Shown here piece after piece: positions 38,401 through 45,943 of a DNA stretch of 64,000 bases (positions are counted from its first letter, which is position 1; each line of letters starts with the position of its first letter). Under the pieces are notes generated by a model. The model was not told the DNA's origin. It ran no database searches and was given only the letters and a program-made list of their open reading frames with translations. This stretch comes from Pyxidicoccus sp. MSG2 (GTDB taxonomy: Bacteria > Myxococcota > Myxococcia > Myxococcales > Myxococcaceae): contig NZ_JAPNKC010000002.1 of assembly GCF_026626705.1 (NCBI RefSeq), positions 62,001 through 126,000 of the forward strand. The letters are read 5' to 3'. Both the position numbers and the translations under genes were made by a program.

Positions 38401-38622
38401 GACGAAGCTCGTCACCAGGGGGTACGTCACCTGGTCCTCCACCAGCTGGGGCGCGCGCCCCATCCACTCGGTGAAGACGATGACCTGGGGGTCGGTGAGG
38501 TCCGGAATCGCATCCAACGGGCTCGCCTTGAGCGCCAGCCCACCCAGGATGGCCAGCAGCAGGGCGAACGCCACCATCAGCCCGCGCTTGCGAGCGCACC
38601 ATTCGACGAATCTCTCGAACAT
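35407..38622 (-). CDS. cusA: HME-RND efflux pump, CusA type (second copy)
   Basis: A pump of 1071 residues with the RND layout. AIGDMVDATVVMVENAHRKL in TM4 and ALTMPIRARVDMLTTGIRTP in the pore domain place it with Cu/Ag exporters, and more clearly than the copy at 19643. A Gly/Met-rich insertion (GGGGSQGGGMAGMGGAGAG, ~residue 785) in the second periplasmic domain is not usual for CusA. ATG 38622 is used; the upstream part of the open frame is out-of-frame adaptor sequence. The start overlaps the adaptor stop codon by one base. Confidence 0.94.
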   Translation of the reverse strand: MFERFVEWCARKRGLMVAFALLLAILGGLALKASPLDAIPDLTDPQVIVFTEWMGRAPQLVEDQVTYPLVTSFVSAPRVKTVRGFSMFGMSFVYVIFEDGTDEYWARSRVLEYLAKVSGQLPDGVTPTLGPDATGSGWIFMYTLEDRSGKHDLQELRAFQDFNLRYALAQVPGVAEVASVGGYEKQYQVVVDPVRLAAYGVSLPEVTQAVQASNRDVGGRVIEWGGREYVFRGLGYVKSKEDLEQVVVKESPSGTPVRIQELGRVEVGAEIRRGLLEWDGEGETVGGIVVMRTGQNALDVIDGVKARLKELEPSLPEGVTVRIGYDRSELIREAVATLREALTEEMVVVLLFIALFLMHFRSALVAIITLPVAVLTSFIATYLTGVTLNIMSLGGIIIAIGDMVDATVVMVENAHRKLEQEGGRRPREEIIIDAAKELARPVFSSLLVIAVSFLPVFALQAQEGRLFHPLAYTKTFAMTAAAVLSVTVGPALMVMFIRGRIRPEASNPINRAAIAAYRPVLGFVLKHRAAVLGIAALVVVATAWPFFRLGSEFMPPLDEGSFLFMPVTLPNISIEEAKQVLQLQDRIIKSFPEVETVLGKAGRAETATDPAPLSMFETVIVLKPRSQWRQGMTREKLEAELMKALELPGIQNALTMPIRARVDMLTTGIRTPVGVKIFGDDLARNEEVGREIETRLRDVPGTRSVFADRETLGAYIDFIPDRKALARYGLQVMDVMNQVETAIGGMVVDQTIEGRQRFTVNVRYPRELRTDLAALERVLVPVRAGGGGSQGGGMAGMGGAGAGTTAGQAATQVPLAQLGRFEVRSGPPMIKDENASLVSYVFVDTSDSDLGGYVDRAKAAVADLKLPAGYRLQWTGQYEFLERIRERMAYLIPLTLLLVVGLLYFEFGRLSLTLLVMLSVPFAMVGSLWLLYALGFNTSVAVWVGMIALIGIAAETASVMVIYLEEAWKRWTREGRIQSPADLVPCALDGAVLRVRPLLMTVGMNLVGLAPVMLSRGTGADVMRRIAAPMVGGLISLTLLTLVIVPVAYVSLRAWGLRRHGHGGGPAARAS

Positions 38623-39776
38623 CAGTGGCCCCCGTGCCCCTTGGGCTGGGTCGTGCCGCGCAGCCGGCTCTCGCTGTCGATGAGGAACTGCGCGCTGACC
38701 ACCACGGCCTCCCCCTGGGAGAGGCCGTCGCGGATCTCCACGCGATTGCCTGCACGCCGCCCCACCTTCACCAGGGTGGGCCGGAAGCGGCCCTGGCCGA
38801 GCGCCACATAGACGACCTGCCGCGTGCCCGTGTCCACGACCGCCTCCTCCGGCACCCACAGGGCCTCGGTGGGCGTGGTGGGCAGTTCCACCGTGGCGAA
38901 GCTCCCCGGGCGCAGCGTGCCCAGGGGATTGGGCACCACGAGGCGCACCTTCACCGTGCGGCTCACCGGGTCCACCGTGGGGTAGACGTAGTCCACCCGG
39001 GCCTGCACCGGCTCGGCGACACCCTGGACCTCCACGCGCGCGAGCCCGTTGCGGTCCAGCCGGTTCACCTCGAACTCGTACACATCCGCCAGCACCCACA
39101 CCCGCGAGAGGTCCGCGATGCGGTAGAGGAGCATCTCCGGCTCCACGTAGTGTCCGGTCAGGACCTGCTTGTCGATGACGGTGCCGTCGATGGGCGAGCG
39201 GAAGACGATGGCCTTCTGGGGCCCATCGCGTTCAATCCGCTTCACCTGGTCGTCGGGGACATCCCACAGCCGCAGCCGGGCGCGCGCCGCGGCCGCCAGC
39301 TCCGCGTTGGTGGCCTTCGCACGCAGGTATTCCTGCTGGGCGGCGAGCAGTTCCTGCGAGTAGAGCGAATACAATGGCTGGCCCTTCTTCACCGGCTGCC
39401 CCACCGCGTTGACGAACAGCTCCTGCACCCAGCCCATCAGCTTGGAGTGCACGTGCGCCTCGCGCGTCTCGTCTGGCTGGACGATGGCGGAGGCGCGCAC
39501 CGTCCCGGTGAGCTTCCCGCGCTCGGCCTTCGCCACCTTGAGGCCGATGAGCTGCTGGCGGTCCGGCGCAACCTGCACCTCCGCATAGCCTTCCGGAATC
39601 CTCCCGGGAGCCTCGCGCCCGTGGCCCTGGGGGCTACCCGAGGGAGCTGGCCGGGTGTGCCCCTCATGCTCCGCCGCGGGCGGAGGCTGCTCCGGGGCGC
39701 CATGCCCGGCATGGCCGGTCTGGCCCATCGCGGTGCTCCCCAGTAGGAGCAGGAGCGCCGTCCAATGCGTCCTCAT
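38622..39776 (-). CDS. cusB: RND periplasmic adaptor, CusB type (second copy)
   Basis: A protein of 384 residues: signal peptide (1-18), then a His-rich segment (GHAGHGAPE, EHEGHTRP) instead of an HMBD, then the membrane-fusion core with VQELFVNAVGQPVKKGQPLY, IDGTVIDKQVLTGHYVEPEM and VWVLADVYEFEVNRL. The C-terminus ends KGHGGH, as in the other CusB. It overlaps both neighbours (4 bp with the OMF, 1 bp with the pump). Confidence 0.92.
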   Translation of the reverse strand: MRTHWTALLLLLGSTAMGQTGHAGHGAPEQPPPAAEHEGHTRPAPSGSPQGHGREAPGRIPEGYAEVQVAPDRQQLIGLKVAKAERGKLTGTVRASAIVQPDETREAHVHSKLMGWVQELFVNAVGQPVKKGQPLYSLYSQELLAAQQEYLRAKATNAELAAAARARLRLWDVPDDQVKRIERDGPQKAIVFRSPIDGTVIDKQVLTGHYVEPEMLLYRIADLSRVWVLADVYEFEVNRLDRNGLARVEVQGVAEPVQARVDYVYPTVDPVSRTVKVRLVVPNPLGTLRPGSFATVELPTTPTEALWVPEEAVVDTGTRQVVYVALGQGRFRPTLVKVGRRAGNRVEIRDGLSQGEAVVVSAQFLIDSESRLRGTTQPKGHGGH

Positions 39777-41011
39777 CGCTTCTCCTCCGGGGCGGCGGAC
39801 GCCCCCAGCAGCCGCTCCAGCTCGTAGCGGGCAGCCTCCCGCCGAACCACCGCCCGCAACCGGTCGGCCTCGAGCCGCTGACGGGCCATGGTGGCCTCCA
39901 GCAGCGACAGGAAGTCCGCCGAGCCGCTGACGTAGGCGGACTCGCTCGCGGCCACCGTCTCGCGCATGCGCGGCAGCGCCGTTTCCTCCAATGCCTGGAG
40001 GGTCAGGTCCGCCGCTCGTGCCCGGCTCCACGCCATGCGCAGGTCCGTTCGGGTCATCACCTCCATGGCTTCCAGGTCCCGCTGCGCGCGCTGCACCATG
40101 GCGTCGGCCATGCGCACCTCGTTGCGCTGCCGGTCGAACCACCACAGCGGGACGGTGAAGCCGATGATTCCTCCCACCGAGTCCGGCATGCCGCTGAAGC
40201 GCTGCTCGTAGAAGCTGGACACCATCGGCATGGGCAGGTACATGCGCTGCGCGAGCGTCCGGCGGCTCTCCATCTCCGCGCGCATCCACCGCATCGCCTC
40301 CAGTTCCGGGCGCTCCTCCGAGCGCGCGAGCAGCGACTCCATATCTGGTAGCGGCGCGCGTCCGGGCAGCGCCACCTCGCCGACGGGTTCATCCAGAGGG
40401 TGTCCGCGCAGCGCATTGAGCATGGCGGCCATGGCCTCGCGCTCGCTGTCCAGGGAAGCCTTCTCGGCCTGCATCGCCGCCAGCTCCGCCTGGGCCCGCA
40501 GGAAGTCGTGGTGCCCCATCATCAACCCGGCGACATAGCGGGCCTTGGCGGCTGCCTTCATCCGCTCCAGCGTCGCGATCTGCCGGTCCAGCAGGGCGCG
40601 CATCTCCTGGTTCATCCACAGCTCCAGGAAGACCTCCAACGCCTGGGTGCGAACATCCCAGCCCACGCGGCGTGTCCGGGCCTGCTCGGCCTGGAGCTGC
40701 GCCCGCGCGGCCTCCTTCGCCAGCCGCCTGCGGCCGAAGATGTTGAGCGGCTGGGTGAAGCTCCACGTCAGCATCGGCATCGGCGCGTCCTCGCCGCCCC
40801 GTAGCGGGATGCTCTCGGCCATCACCTCCACGGTGGGGTCTTCCCAGGCCCCCTCAATGCCGATGCGAGCGCGCGCGACCTCCACCGCGGCCCGCTGTGC
40901 TTGGAGCTGCGGCGCGCGCGTGGCGACCTCAGCCAGCAGCGCATCCAGTTCCAGGGCTGGAGGTTCAGCCGGGGCGGCGGCAACCAGCGTGATGAGCAGG
41001 AACGAAAGCAT
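39773..41011 (-). CDS. cusC: Outer-membrane factor of the second CusCBA-type system
   Basis: A protein of 412 residues with a short signal peptide (1-14) and the outer-membrane-factor repeats, including TWSFTQPLNIFGRRRLAKEA and IIGFTVPLWWFDRQRNEVR. It is Met-rich for the family, for example LMMGHHDFLRAQ and RMYLPMPMVSSF. First gene of a minus-strand three-gene operon with its own sigma-54-type promoter upstream. Confidence 0.88.
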   Translation of the reverse strand: MLSFLLITLVAAAPAEPPALELDALLAEVATRAPQLQAQRAAVEVARARIGIEGAWEDPTVEVMAESIPLRGGEDAPMPMLTWSFTQPLNIFGRRRLAKEAARAQLQAEQARTRRVGWDVRTQALEVFLELWMNQEMRALLDRQIATLERMKAAAKARYVAGLMMGHHDFLRAQAELAAMQAEKASLDSEREAMAAMLNALRGHPLDEPVGEVALPGRAPLPDMESLLARSEERPELEAMRWMRAEMESRRTLAQRMYLPMPMVSSFYEQRFSGMPDSVGGIIGFTVPLWWFDRQRNEVRMADAMVQRAQRDLEAMEVMTRTDLRMAWSRARAADLTLQALEETALPRMRETVAASESAYVSGSADFLSLLEATMARQRLEADRLRAVVRREAARYELERLLGASAAPEEKR

Positions 41012-41142
41012 GGCGTCTTCAAGGAGCGAGAGCCGGCACCTGCCTCCGGCAGGTGCTTGCGAGCCTGGACAGCTCGATGGCCTGGCATCGGCTCCTCAGC
41101 CAGCGTGGCGGTTGCTCATGCACGTCCATGACAGCTCTCCTT

Positions 41143-41157
41143 GCAGCCCCGGTGCCA
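41143..41157 (-). promoter_or_regulatory. Sigma-54 (-24/-12) promoter for the second CusCBA operon
   Basis: The minus strand reads TGGCACCGGGGCTGCA: GG, exactly 10 bases, GC, with a perfect TGGCAC. It lies about 130 bp before ATG 41011 and 198 bp from activator dyad E. Confidence 0.66.
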
Positions 41158-41349
41158 GATGATGGGACGGAGCCAGGAAGGAAGCGGTCAGGGAGCCTGT
41201 GGGGCGACGGGTGCCAGCGACGATAACGCCCTTCCCCAGGTGCACAACCAGTGGCCGCCGAGGAAGCGCACGTATTGCGCAGATGAAGACGGAGGTGCAC
41301 GTTTTGCGACGGTCCCTCACGCCCGGGCAATCGCCACATGTGCCGGGCG

Positions 41350-41451
41350 TCACGCGTAACCATTCCGGTCACACCACGGCCGCCCGGGTTTCACGCAGTA
41401 CGCCGCCTTGTCGCTGTAGATGCCCTTCTGCTCAAGTTCGGGGTCGGCCAT
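41350..41451 (-). CDS. Possible 33-residue reading frame or gene remnant
   Basis: The minus strand encodes MADPELEQKGIYSDKAAY and CVKPGRPWCDRNGYA before a stop at 41350. The composition looks protein-like (Trp, Tyr, two Cys) rather than random for such GC-rich DNA, but no Shine-Dalgarno precedes it and I recognise no family. Activator dyad E overlaps its last codons. It may be the tail of a decayed gene. The rest of the 41012-41486 gap holds only the promoter and the dyad. Confidence 0.25.
   Translation of the reverse strand: MADPELEQKGIYSDKAAYCVKPGRPWCDRNGYA
41354..41374. promoter_or_regulatory. Upstream activator dyad, copy E
   Basis: GCGTAA-N9-TCACAC, one arm with two changes from the consensus of the perfect copies. 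It is upstream of the minus-strand CusCBA promoter, about 198 bp from the -24 box, a normal distance for an enhancer site that works through DNA looping. Confidence 0.55.
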
Positions 41452-41486
41452 GCGCACTGTCTTGCATCCGCAAGGCGCTGCCCCTT

Positions 41487-42512
41487 TCAGGTGATGGACC
41501 GTGGGCCCATCGACTCCACGTCCACGTTGCGCAGGAACTCGGCCGCGTCCTCCGGCGCGACGGTGTTGATGGCGATGCCCGAGCCCAGCTCGAAGCCCGC
41601 CACCTCGGTGATGCGCGGGATGAGGCGCACGTGCCAGTGGTAGTACCGGACGCGCGCCTCCTCGGCTGGCGCGGTCTCGATGACGTAGTTGAAGTCGGGA
41701 TTGCCCAGGCCGAAGTAGAGCCGGCGCAGGACGGAGCGCAGCATCTTCGCCAGCCCGTCCAGTTCCGGCTCGGAGATGTCTCCGAAAGACGCCGTGTGGC
41801 GCCTCGGGTAGATGTGCACCTGGAAGGGTGCGGCCGAGGCGAAGGGGGCCGAGGCGACAAAGTGCTCGCTCGTCTCCACGATGCGCTCTCCGGCCGTGAG
41901 CTCCTCCCGCATCACCTCGCAGAAGACGCACGTTCCGGACTCGTCCCAGTGGCGGCGTGCCTCATAGAGCCGCGTGCGCAGCCACGAGGAGATGACCGGC
42001 GCCGCGATGACCTGCGAGTGCGGATGCGCGAGGCTGGTGCCGGCCTCGCGGCCATGGTTCTTGAAGAGGGTGACGTGGGCGATACGCGGGTCCTCGCTCA
42101 GCCGTGCGAAGCGGTCCCGGTACGCTCGCAGAATGGCCGCGACGTGCGCCTCGGGCAGAAGCGCGGAGGTGAGCGCGTGGTCGGGTGTCTCGATGAGCAC
42201 CTCGTGGAAGCCCACCCCCGCGAGGCTGCGCCGCCCGGCACGGTGCTGCCGCTCCAGTGGGCCTTCCTCCGTGAGCGCGGGATATCTATTCGGGACGACA
42301 CGCAGCAGCCACCCCTCTCCTCCGGGGGCCGTCACGCGCAAGCGCTCTGGCGGAGTGAGGGATTCGTTCCCCGGACAGAAGGGGCAGGAGGGCACGAAGT
42401 GCTCGGACGGCGTTCGCGCAGGCGCCGCATGCGTCGAACGCGGGCGGACCGCGCGTTCGGGCGCAAGAAGGACCCACTCCTTGGTGAAGGGACTCTGCCG
42501 GAACTGGGACAT
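41487..42512 (-). CDS. galT: Galactose-1-phosphate uridylyltransferase-like protein (HIT superfamily)
   Basis: An enzyme of 341 residues. N-terminal domain with zinc-site cysteines CPFCPG (~43-48) and the active-site motif SLAHPHSQVIA (~163-173), where the second His is the nucleotidylated residue. A second domain has CVFCEV and a second HIT-like block YYHWHVRLIPR. It would transfer UMP between UDP-hexose and hexose-1-phosphate. It follows the TreT-YHS gene on the same strand with 9 bp between, so the two may act on related sugar nucleotides. A sugar-phosphate nucleotidyltransferase with another substrate is possible. Confidence 0.85.
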   Translation of the reverse strand: MSQFRQSPFTKEWVLLAPERAVRPRSTHAAPARTPSEHFVPSCPFCPGNESLTPPERLRVTAPGGEGWLLRVVPNRYPALTEEGPLERQHRAGRRSLAGVGFHEVLIETPDHALTSALLPEAHVAAILRAYRDRFARLSEDPRIAHVTLFKNHGREAGTSLAHPHSQVIAAPVISSWLRTRLYEARRHWDESGTCVFCEVMREELTAGERIVETSEHFVASAPFASAAPFQVHIYPRRHTASFGDISEPELDGLAKMLRSVLRRLYFGLGNPDFNYVIETAPAEEARVRYYHWHVRLIPRITEVAGFELGSGIAINTVAPEDAAEFLRNVDVESMGPRSIT

Positions 42513-42521
42513 ACGCTCCCT

Positions 42522-43931
42522 TCAGCGCGCCCTGACGTAGCGGCCAGGGTCTTCCCGAAAGGTGGAGCGGCAGGACTCCGAGCAGAAGCCGTAGCGGACT
42601 CCGCCCACCATTTCCTCCACGGGCGATTCGCCGAGCGCCATGCCGCACACCAGGTCACGCTGGAGTTCCCATCCCGGCGGACGGGCGATGGGCCGCCCGG
42701 CGGACAGCGCCGCCATCAGCGTCAGGTGATTGAGGACGAGTCGGGGAATGAGGAAGTGTTCGCGAACCCGCTCCCGACCGCGCTCGCCCAGCATCCGGGC
42801 CTGCTCAGGCCCTCGCAGGAGCGAGAGTACCGCGGCCGCGCAGGTCTCGACGGTATCCACCAGCAATCCGCCCACCCCGTCCGCCATCTGTAACGGAATG
42901 CCGCCAGTGCGGCCCGCGACGACAGGGGTGCCCTTCCAGAGCGCCTCGGAGACGACAAGGCCAAAGCCCTCGCGGAGCGACTTCTGGATGACCACGTCCG
43001 AGAGTGCCTGGAACGCATTGACCTCGATGTTGCCCACGCCCACCAGGTTGGTGAAGACATGGACGAGCCGGTCCTGGCGGGTCTCCGCCTGGATGCGCCG
43101 GTACACCTCCCATCCTTCCGGGTCATCCAGCGCGAGTGAGCCCACGAGCGCGAGCTGGAGGTCAGGGAACTCCTCGCGCACGAGGCGGTACGCAGCCAGG
43201 ACTCCCAGAGGGTCCTTCCACGGATCGAAGCGCGACACCTGGGTCACCAGGGGCCTGTCCGGACGGATGCCAATCCATTTCAGGACTTGTTGCAGGGCCT
43301 GTCGAGGCAGGGTGAGGTTCTTCGGGCTCAGCGGGTCGATTGCAGGCGGGATGAGCTCCAACCGGCCGATGGGCATGTCCGGGGGGACGAACTCCGCCAT
43401 GGTGAAGATGGCCGCGTCGTAGTCGGGGAGGAAGGCTCGGATGAACCGCCAGACGTCCGGCTGGGGATGGGACGTGTCGATGTGACAGCGCCAGATCCAC
43501 CGCGTGTGTCCCTTGCCCCGAAGGGGCAGCAGAGCCACCGGCTGCGGGTCGTGCACGAAGACGAAGTCGTACTCCTCCATGAACTCCCTGGCATTGGCCT
43601 GGGCCTGGACGAGGTAGGTCGCCTGCTCCGCTTCACTCAACGCTCGGGGTGCCCCCTGCAACGCGTTGTGGATGGCCTTCGTCACCTGGAAGAAGGCCTC
43701 TTCGCCGCGGATGATGCGCCAGTCGGCGATGAGCCCGAGGTCATTGAGCAGCGGGACCTCCGAACGAAGCAACTCCGAGACCCCGCCACCGTAGGGGGTG
43801 GCGTTGATGTGGAGAACTCGCGCTCCCTGGAGCCCGCTCGCCATCTTTCGGAGCTCAGCAAGCAGATGGGCGGGCGCGATGCCGCGATAGGACTCGAGCG
43901 AGCGCTCCCCGACGTCAACGAGTTCCAACAT
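42522..43931 (-). CDS. TreT-like GT4 glycosyltransferase fused to a C-terminal YHS domain
   Basis: A protein of 469 residues. Most of it resembles trehalose glycosyltransferring synthase (TreT, which joins NDP-glucose and glucose): ARVLHINATPYGGGVSELLR near the N-terminus, HDPQPVALLPL, WRCHIDTSHPQ, QVSRFDPWKDPLGVLAAYRL, and REGFGLVVSEALWKGTPVVA. The last ~45 residues are a YHS metal domain (DLVCGMALGES, YGFCSESCRSTF) like the one in CopA here. ATG 43931 has GGGGAG 8 bp upstream; an alternative ATG at 44015 would add 28 residues. The fusion links a sugar enzyme to metal binding. Confidence 0.82.
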   Translation of the reverse strand: MLELVDVGERSLESYRGIAPAHLLAELRKMASGLQGARVLHINATPYGGGVSELLRSEVPLLNDLGLIADWRIIRGEEAFFQVTKAIHNALQGAPRALSEAEQATYLVQAQANAREFMEEYDFVFVHDPQPVALLPLRGKGHTRWIWRCHIDTSHPQPDVWRFIRAFLPDYDAAIFTMAEFVPPDMPIGRLELIPPAIDPLSPKNLTLPRQALQQVLKWIGIRPDRPLVTQVSRFDPWKDPLGVLAAYRLVREEFPDLQLALVGSLALDDPEGWEVYRRIQAETRQDRLVHVFTNLVGVGNIEVNAFQALSDVVIQKSLREGFGLVVSEALWKGTPVVAGRTGGIPLQMADGVGGLLVDTVETCAAAVLSLLRGPEQARMLGERGRERVREHFLIPRLVLNHLTLMAALSAGRPIARPPGWELQRDLVCGMALGESPVEEMVGGVRYGFCSESCRSTFREDPGRYVRAR

Positions 43932-44087
43932 TCTTGCCGCTCCCCGTCTGCTCGTGCGCGAACCCGCCTGCTCCGGGCCCGCGGGCGTGCCGCGGAATCT
44001 GGGCTTCGTAGCCATTCGGAGACATCACCCCCAAGTGCAGCCCGTTGCCTGCTCGCCCGCCCTCGTGGCGCGCCGTCAAGAGCACGG

Positions 44088-44108
44088 GTGTGACCAGGCG
44101 GATCACAC
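44088..44108. promoter_or_regulatory. Upstream activator dyad, copy F (divergent region)
   Basis: GTGTGA-N9-TCACAC with perfect arms between the minus-strand TreT-YHS gene and the plus-strand Csp-like gene. Unlike the other five, no exact GG-N10-GC promoter follows: the best plus-strand candidate (44146-44160) has an 11-base spacer and the best minus-strand candidate (44049-44037) a 9-base spacer. Confidence 0.62.
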
Positions 44109-44146
44109 TTGTAGGTGTCCACATCTCACCGCACCTCGTTCATGTG

Positions 44147-44160
44147 GCCCCAAATGGGGC
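44147..44160 (+). promoter_or_regulatory. Hairpin-like palindrome overlapping a near-miss sigma-54 promoter
   Basis: GCCCC-AAAT-GGGGC forms a 5-bp GC stem 48 bp before the Csp-like gene. The same bases give TGGCC, an 11-base spacing, GC, one base too long for a normal sigma-54 promoter. It may be a transcript hairpin or a weak promoter; I cannot decide. Confidence 0.3.
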
Positions 44161-44207
44161 ATCACCAGCACTCGGGATGAACTCGAGGCACGAGAGGAGA
44201 CGAAGAC

Positions 44208-44606
44208 ATGGCGCAGGTGGAGACGCAGAGGCCCTCGATTCAACCCTTCCTTCCTGCCGGCGGCCCCCAGCTGTCGGACGAGATGAAGGCGTGCATCCAG
44301 AACTGCCTGTCGTGCTCGGCGGTCTGCCTCCAGACGGTGACGTACTGCCTCCAGAAGGGAAGCAAGCATGCGGCCCTCGAGCACATCCGGTTGCTGGAGG
44401 ACTGTGTGCAGATCTGCAAGACGAGCGCGGACTTCATGCTGCGCGGCTCCCCGCTCCACGCGCGTACGTGCGGTGTCTGCGCCGAGGTGTGCGAGCGGTG
44501 CGCGACGGAGTGCGAGAAGATGGGCGATGACGCGGTGATGAAGGCCTGCGCCGAGGCGTGCCGCGGCTGCGCGGAGTCCTGCCGGAAGATGAGCGCCATG
44601 GCCTGA
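44208..44606 (+). CDS. Csp-like four-helix copper storage protein
   Basis: A cytosolic-looking protein of 132 residues (no signal peptide). Sixteen cysteines are spaced 3-4 residues apart along predicted helices: CIQNCLSCSAVC, DCVQIC, TCGVCAEVCERCATEC, CAEACRGCAESC. This is the signature of the four-helix copper-binding proteins (Csp3 type, DUF326-like) that store many Cu(I) ions in the bundle core. GGAG upstream supports ATG 44208. Dyad F lies 100 bp upstream, so it probably joins the copper regulon. Confidence 0.88.
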   Translation: MAQVETQRPSIQPFLPAGGPQLSDEMKACIQNCLSCSAVCLQTVTYCLQKGSKHAALEHIRLLEDCVQICKTSADFMLRGSPLHARTCGVCAEVCERCATECEKMGDDAVMKACAEACRGCAESCRKMSAMA

Positions 44607-44788
44607 CGCCAAGGGGCGGGTGGAACATCAGGTCCAACTCCAGCGCTTCCAGCCCCGTCTCGCGCGTCGCTCACCCGCGATGACGCGGCCTTGACGCACC
44701 TATGACGCAGCGTTTGGATTTTGGGTAGGCGCCGGGGCCAGGCGAGCAGGTGCTGGCAAACGCAAGAACCTGCACCAGTTTGAATGAC

Positions 44789-45037
44789 ATGGAACTTCGC
44801 AAATTGGCCCAGCTCGTGCTGTTTACACTCGCTCCGACTTTCGCCATCCTGTTGCCCACTCCTGCAGCGGCCCAGCAAGCGGGCGGAATATGCCCGGGCT
44901 GCCCTGGGATGGGCGTCGGCATGTGGGCCGGAATGGTCCTCGGAGTTCTACTGGTAGCCGCAGCTATCGCCGCGCTGGTCGCCCTGACCGTCTACCTGAT
45001 CCGGCGCAGTCGGTCTTCTAGACCTCAGGAGGCATGA
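44789..45037 (+). CDS. Small membrane protein of unknown function
   Basis: A protein of 82 residues with two hydrophobic stretches: an N-terminal signal-like segment (~8-28, ending AAAQQ) and a TM segment (~46-70) followed by a basic tail (YLIRRSRSSRP). Between them lies a Gly/Cys/Met segment (GGICPGCPGMGVGMWAGM) that could bind a soft metal. No family recognised. No clear Shine-Dalgarno is seen. The base composition around it is less GC-rich than its neighbours. Confidence 0.5.
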   Translation: MELRKLAQLVLFTLAPTFAILLPTPAAAQQAGGICPGCPGMGVGMWAGMVLGVLLVAAAIAALVALTVYLIRRSRSSRPQEA

Positions 45038-45124
45038 CGGTGGACGCGTACGACGGGCATTCGATGCCGGCGCACTACGAGCCATGCCGATGAGGCGGGC
45101 GAGCGGCTCACTAAGGAGCAATGC

Positions 45125-45547
45125 ATGTTCAACCGTAAGCTGGTCGCGGTCGTCGCCATAGGCGGCGCCTTCATCATTCCTCAGCTTGCCACGGCATCCG
45201 GTTTGGCGCAGGAGCCAAGGAGCATCCTGCAAGAGCACCACATAGCGTCCGTGAGGCCGTACAAGATTGAGGAGCATATTGGGAAACTCACTTCCCATCG
45301 TATTCAGGGCGCCGAAGTCTACGTGGAGGCCGAGCCCGGGCTCACAGCCGAATGGCTTCGCCTCAAGCTAGCGCGACACCTGGACGCGATGCGGAGCTCC
45401 GCTCCAATGCCGGACTGCCCCTTGGATGTGGCTGACGTACGCGTTGAGGTGGCCTCCGCCGGCGCAGGCTTCACAGTGAAGGTCATTGCGGCGGACTCTG
45501 CTCATGCTGACGAAGTTCTGCGCCGCGCGCGCCTGCTGCTTGAGTGA
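45125..45547 (+). CDS. Secreted protein of unknown function
   Basis: A protein of 140 residues with a signal peptide (1-25). The mature part holds a histidine pair (LQEHHIASV), a single cysteine (MPDCPLDV) and a C-terminal alpha/beta-looking segment (VRVEVASAGAGFTVKVIA). AAGGAG precedes the start. I recognise no family. Codon choice (more A/T in third positions) differs from the surrounding genes, as does 44789-45037. Confidence 0.55.
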   Translation: MFNRKLVAVVAIGGAFIIPQLATASGLAQEPRSILQEHHIASVRPYKIEEHIGKLTSHRIQGAEVYVEAEPGLTAEWLRLKLARHLDAMRSSAPMPDCPLDVADVRVEVASAGAGFTVKVIAADSAHADEVLRRARLLLE

Positions 45548-45943
45548 GCGTCGGAAGCCAATTCTGTCTGCGCGAGCCACGATGGGCCGCGAGGCTGAAA
45601 AGCGAGCAACGATTCGGAGTAGATAGCGAGAGAAGGCGCGGCTGCGGCGCAGCAGCACGTGCTGAAGGCGGAGGCGCCCGTCGGGAAGTGCCCAATCAAC
45701 TCTGTCTTTCCGAAGCATCCGGCGAGCCTTCCTCGTTGCCGATGGTGGGAGTAGCCCAGTTTCGTGGCTCTCCCGCACTTTGTGTGCTCTCCCTCGGAGG
45801 AGTAGGCAGACGCAGCAGGCCACCATTCGAGCCGTTCCCCTGGCAAAGTGCGGAAGAGCCCCACAATTGGGGCAGGCATCCGCAACTTCCGATGGGGCGG
45901 TCGGATAATTTGCGAGGCTTTCCCAAATTCCGAGAGTGCCCCC
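45548..45943. other. Intergenic stretch with no recognisable gene
   Basis: About 400 bp of mixed composition, lower in GC than the island average. Reading frames through it on either strand lack similarity to families I know. No repeat, dyad of the copper type or transposase relic was seen. It may be a junction between separately acquired segments. Confidence 0.4.
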
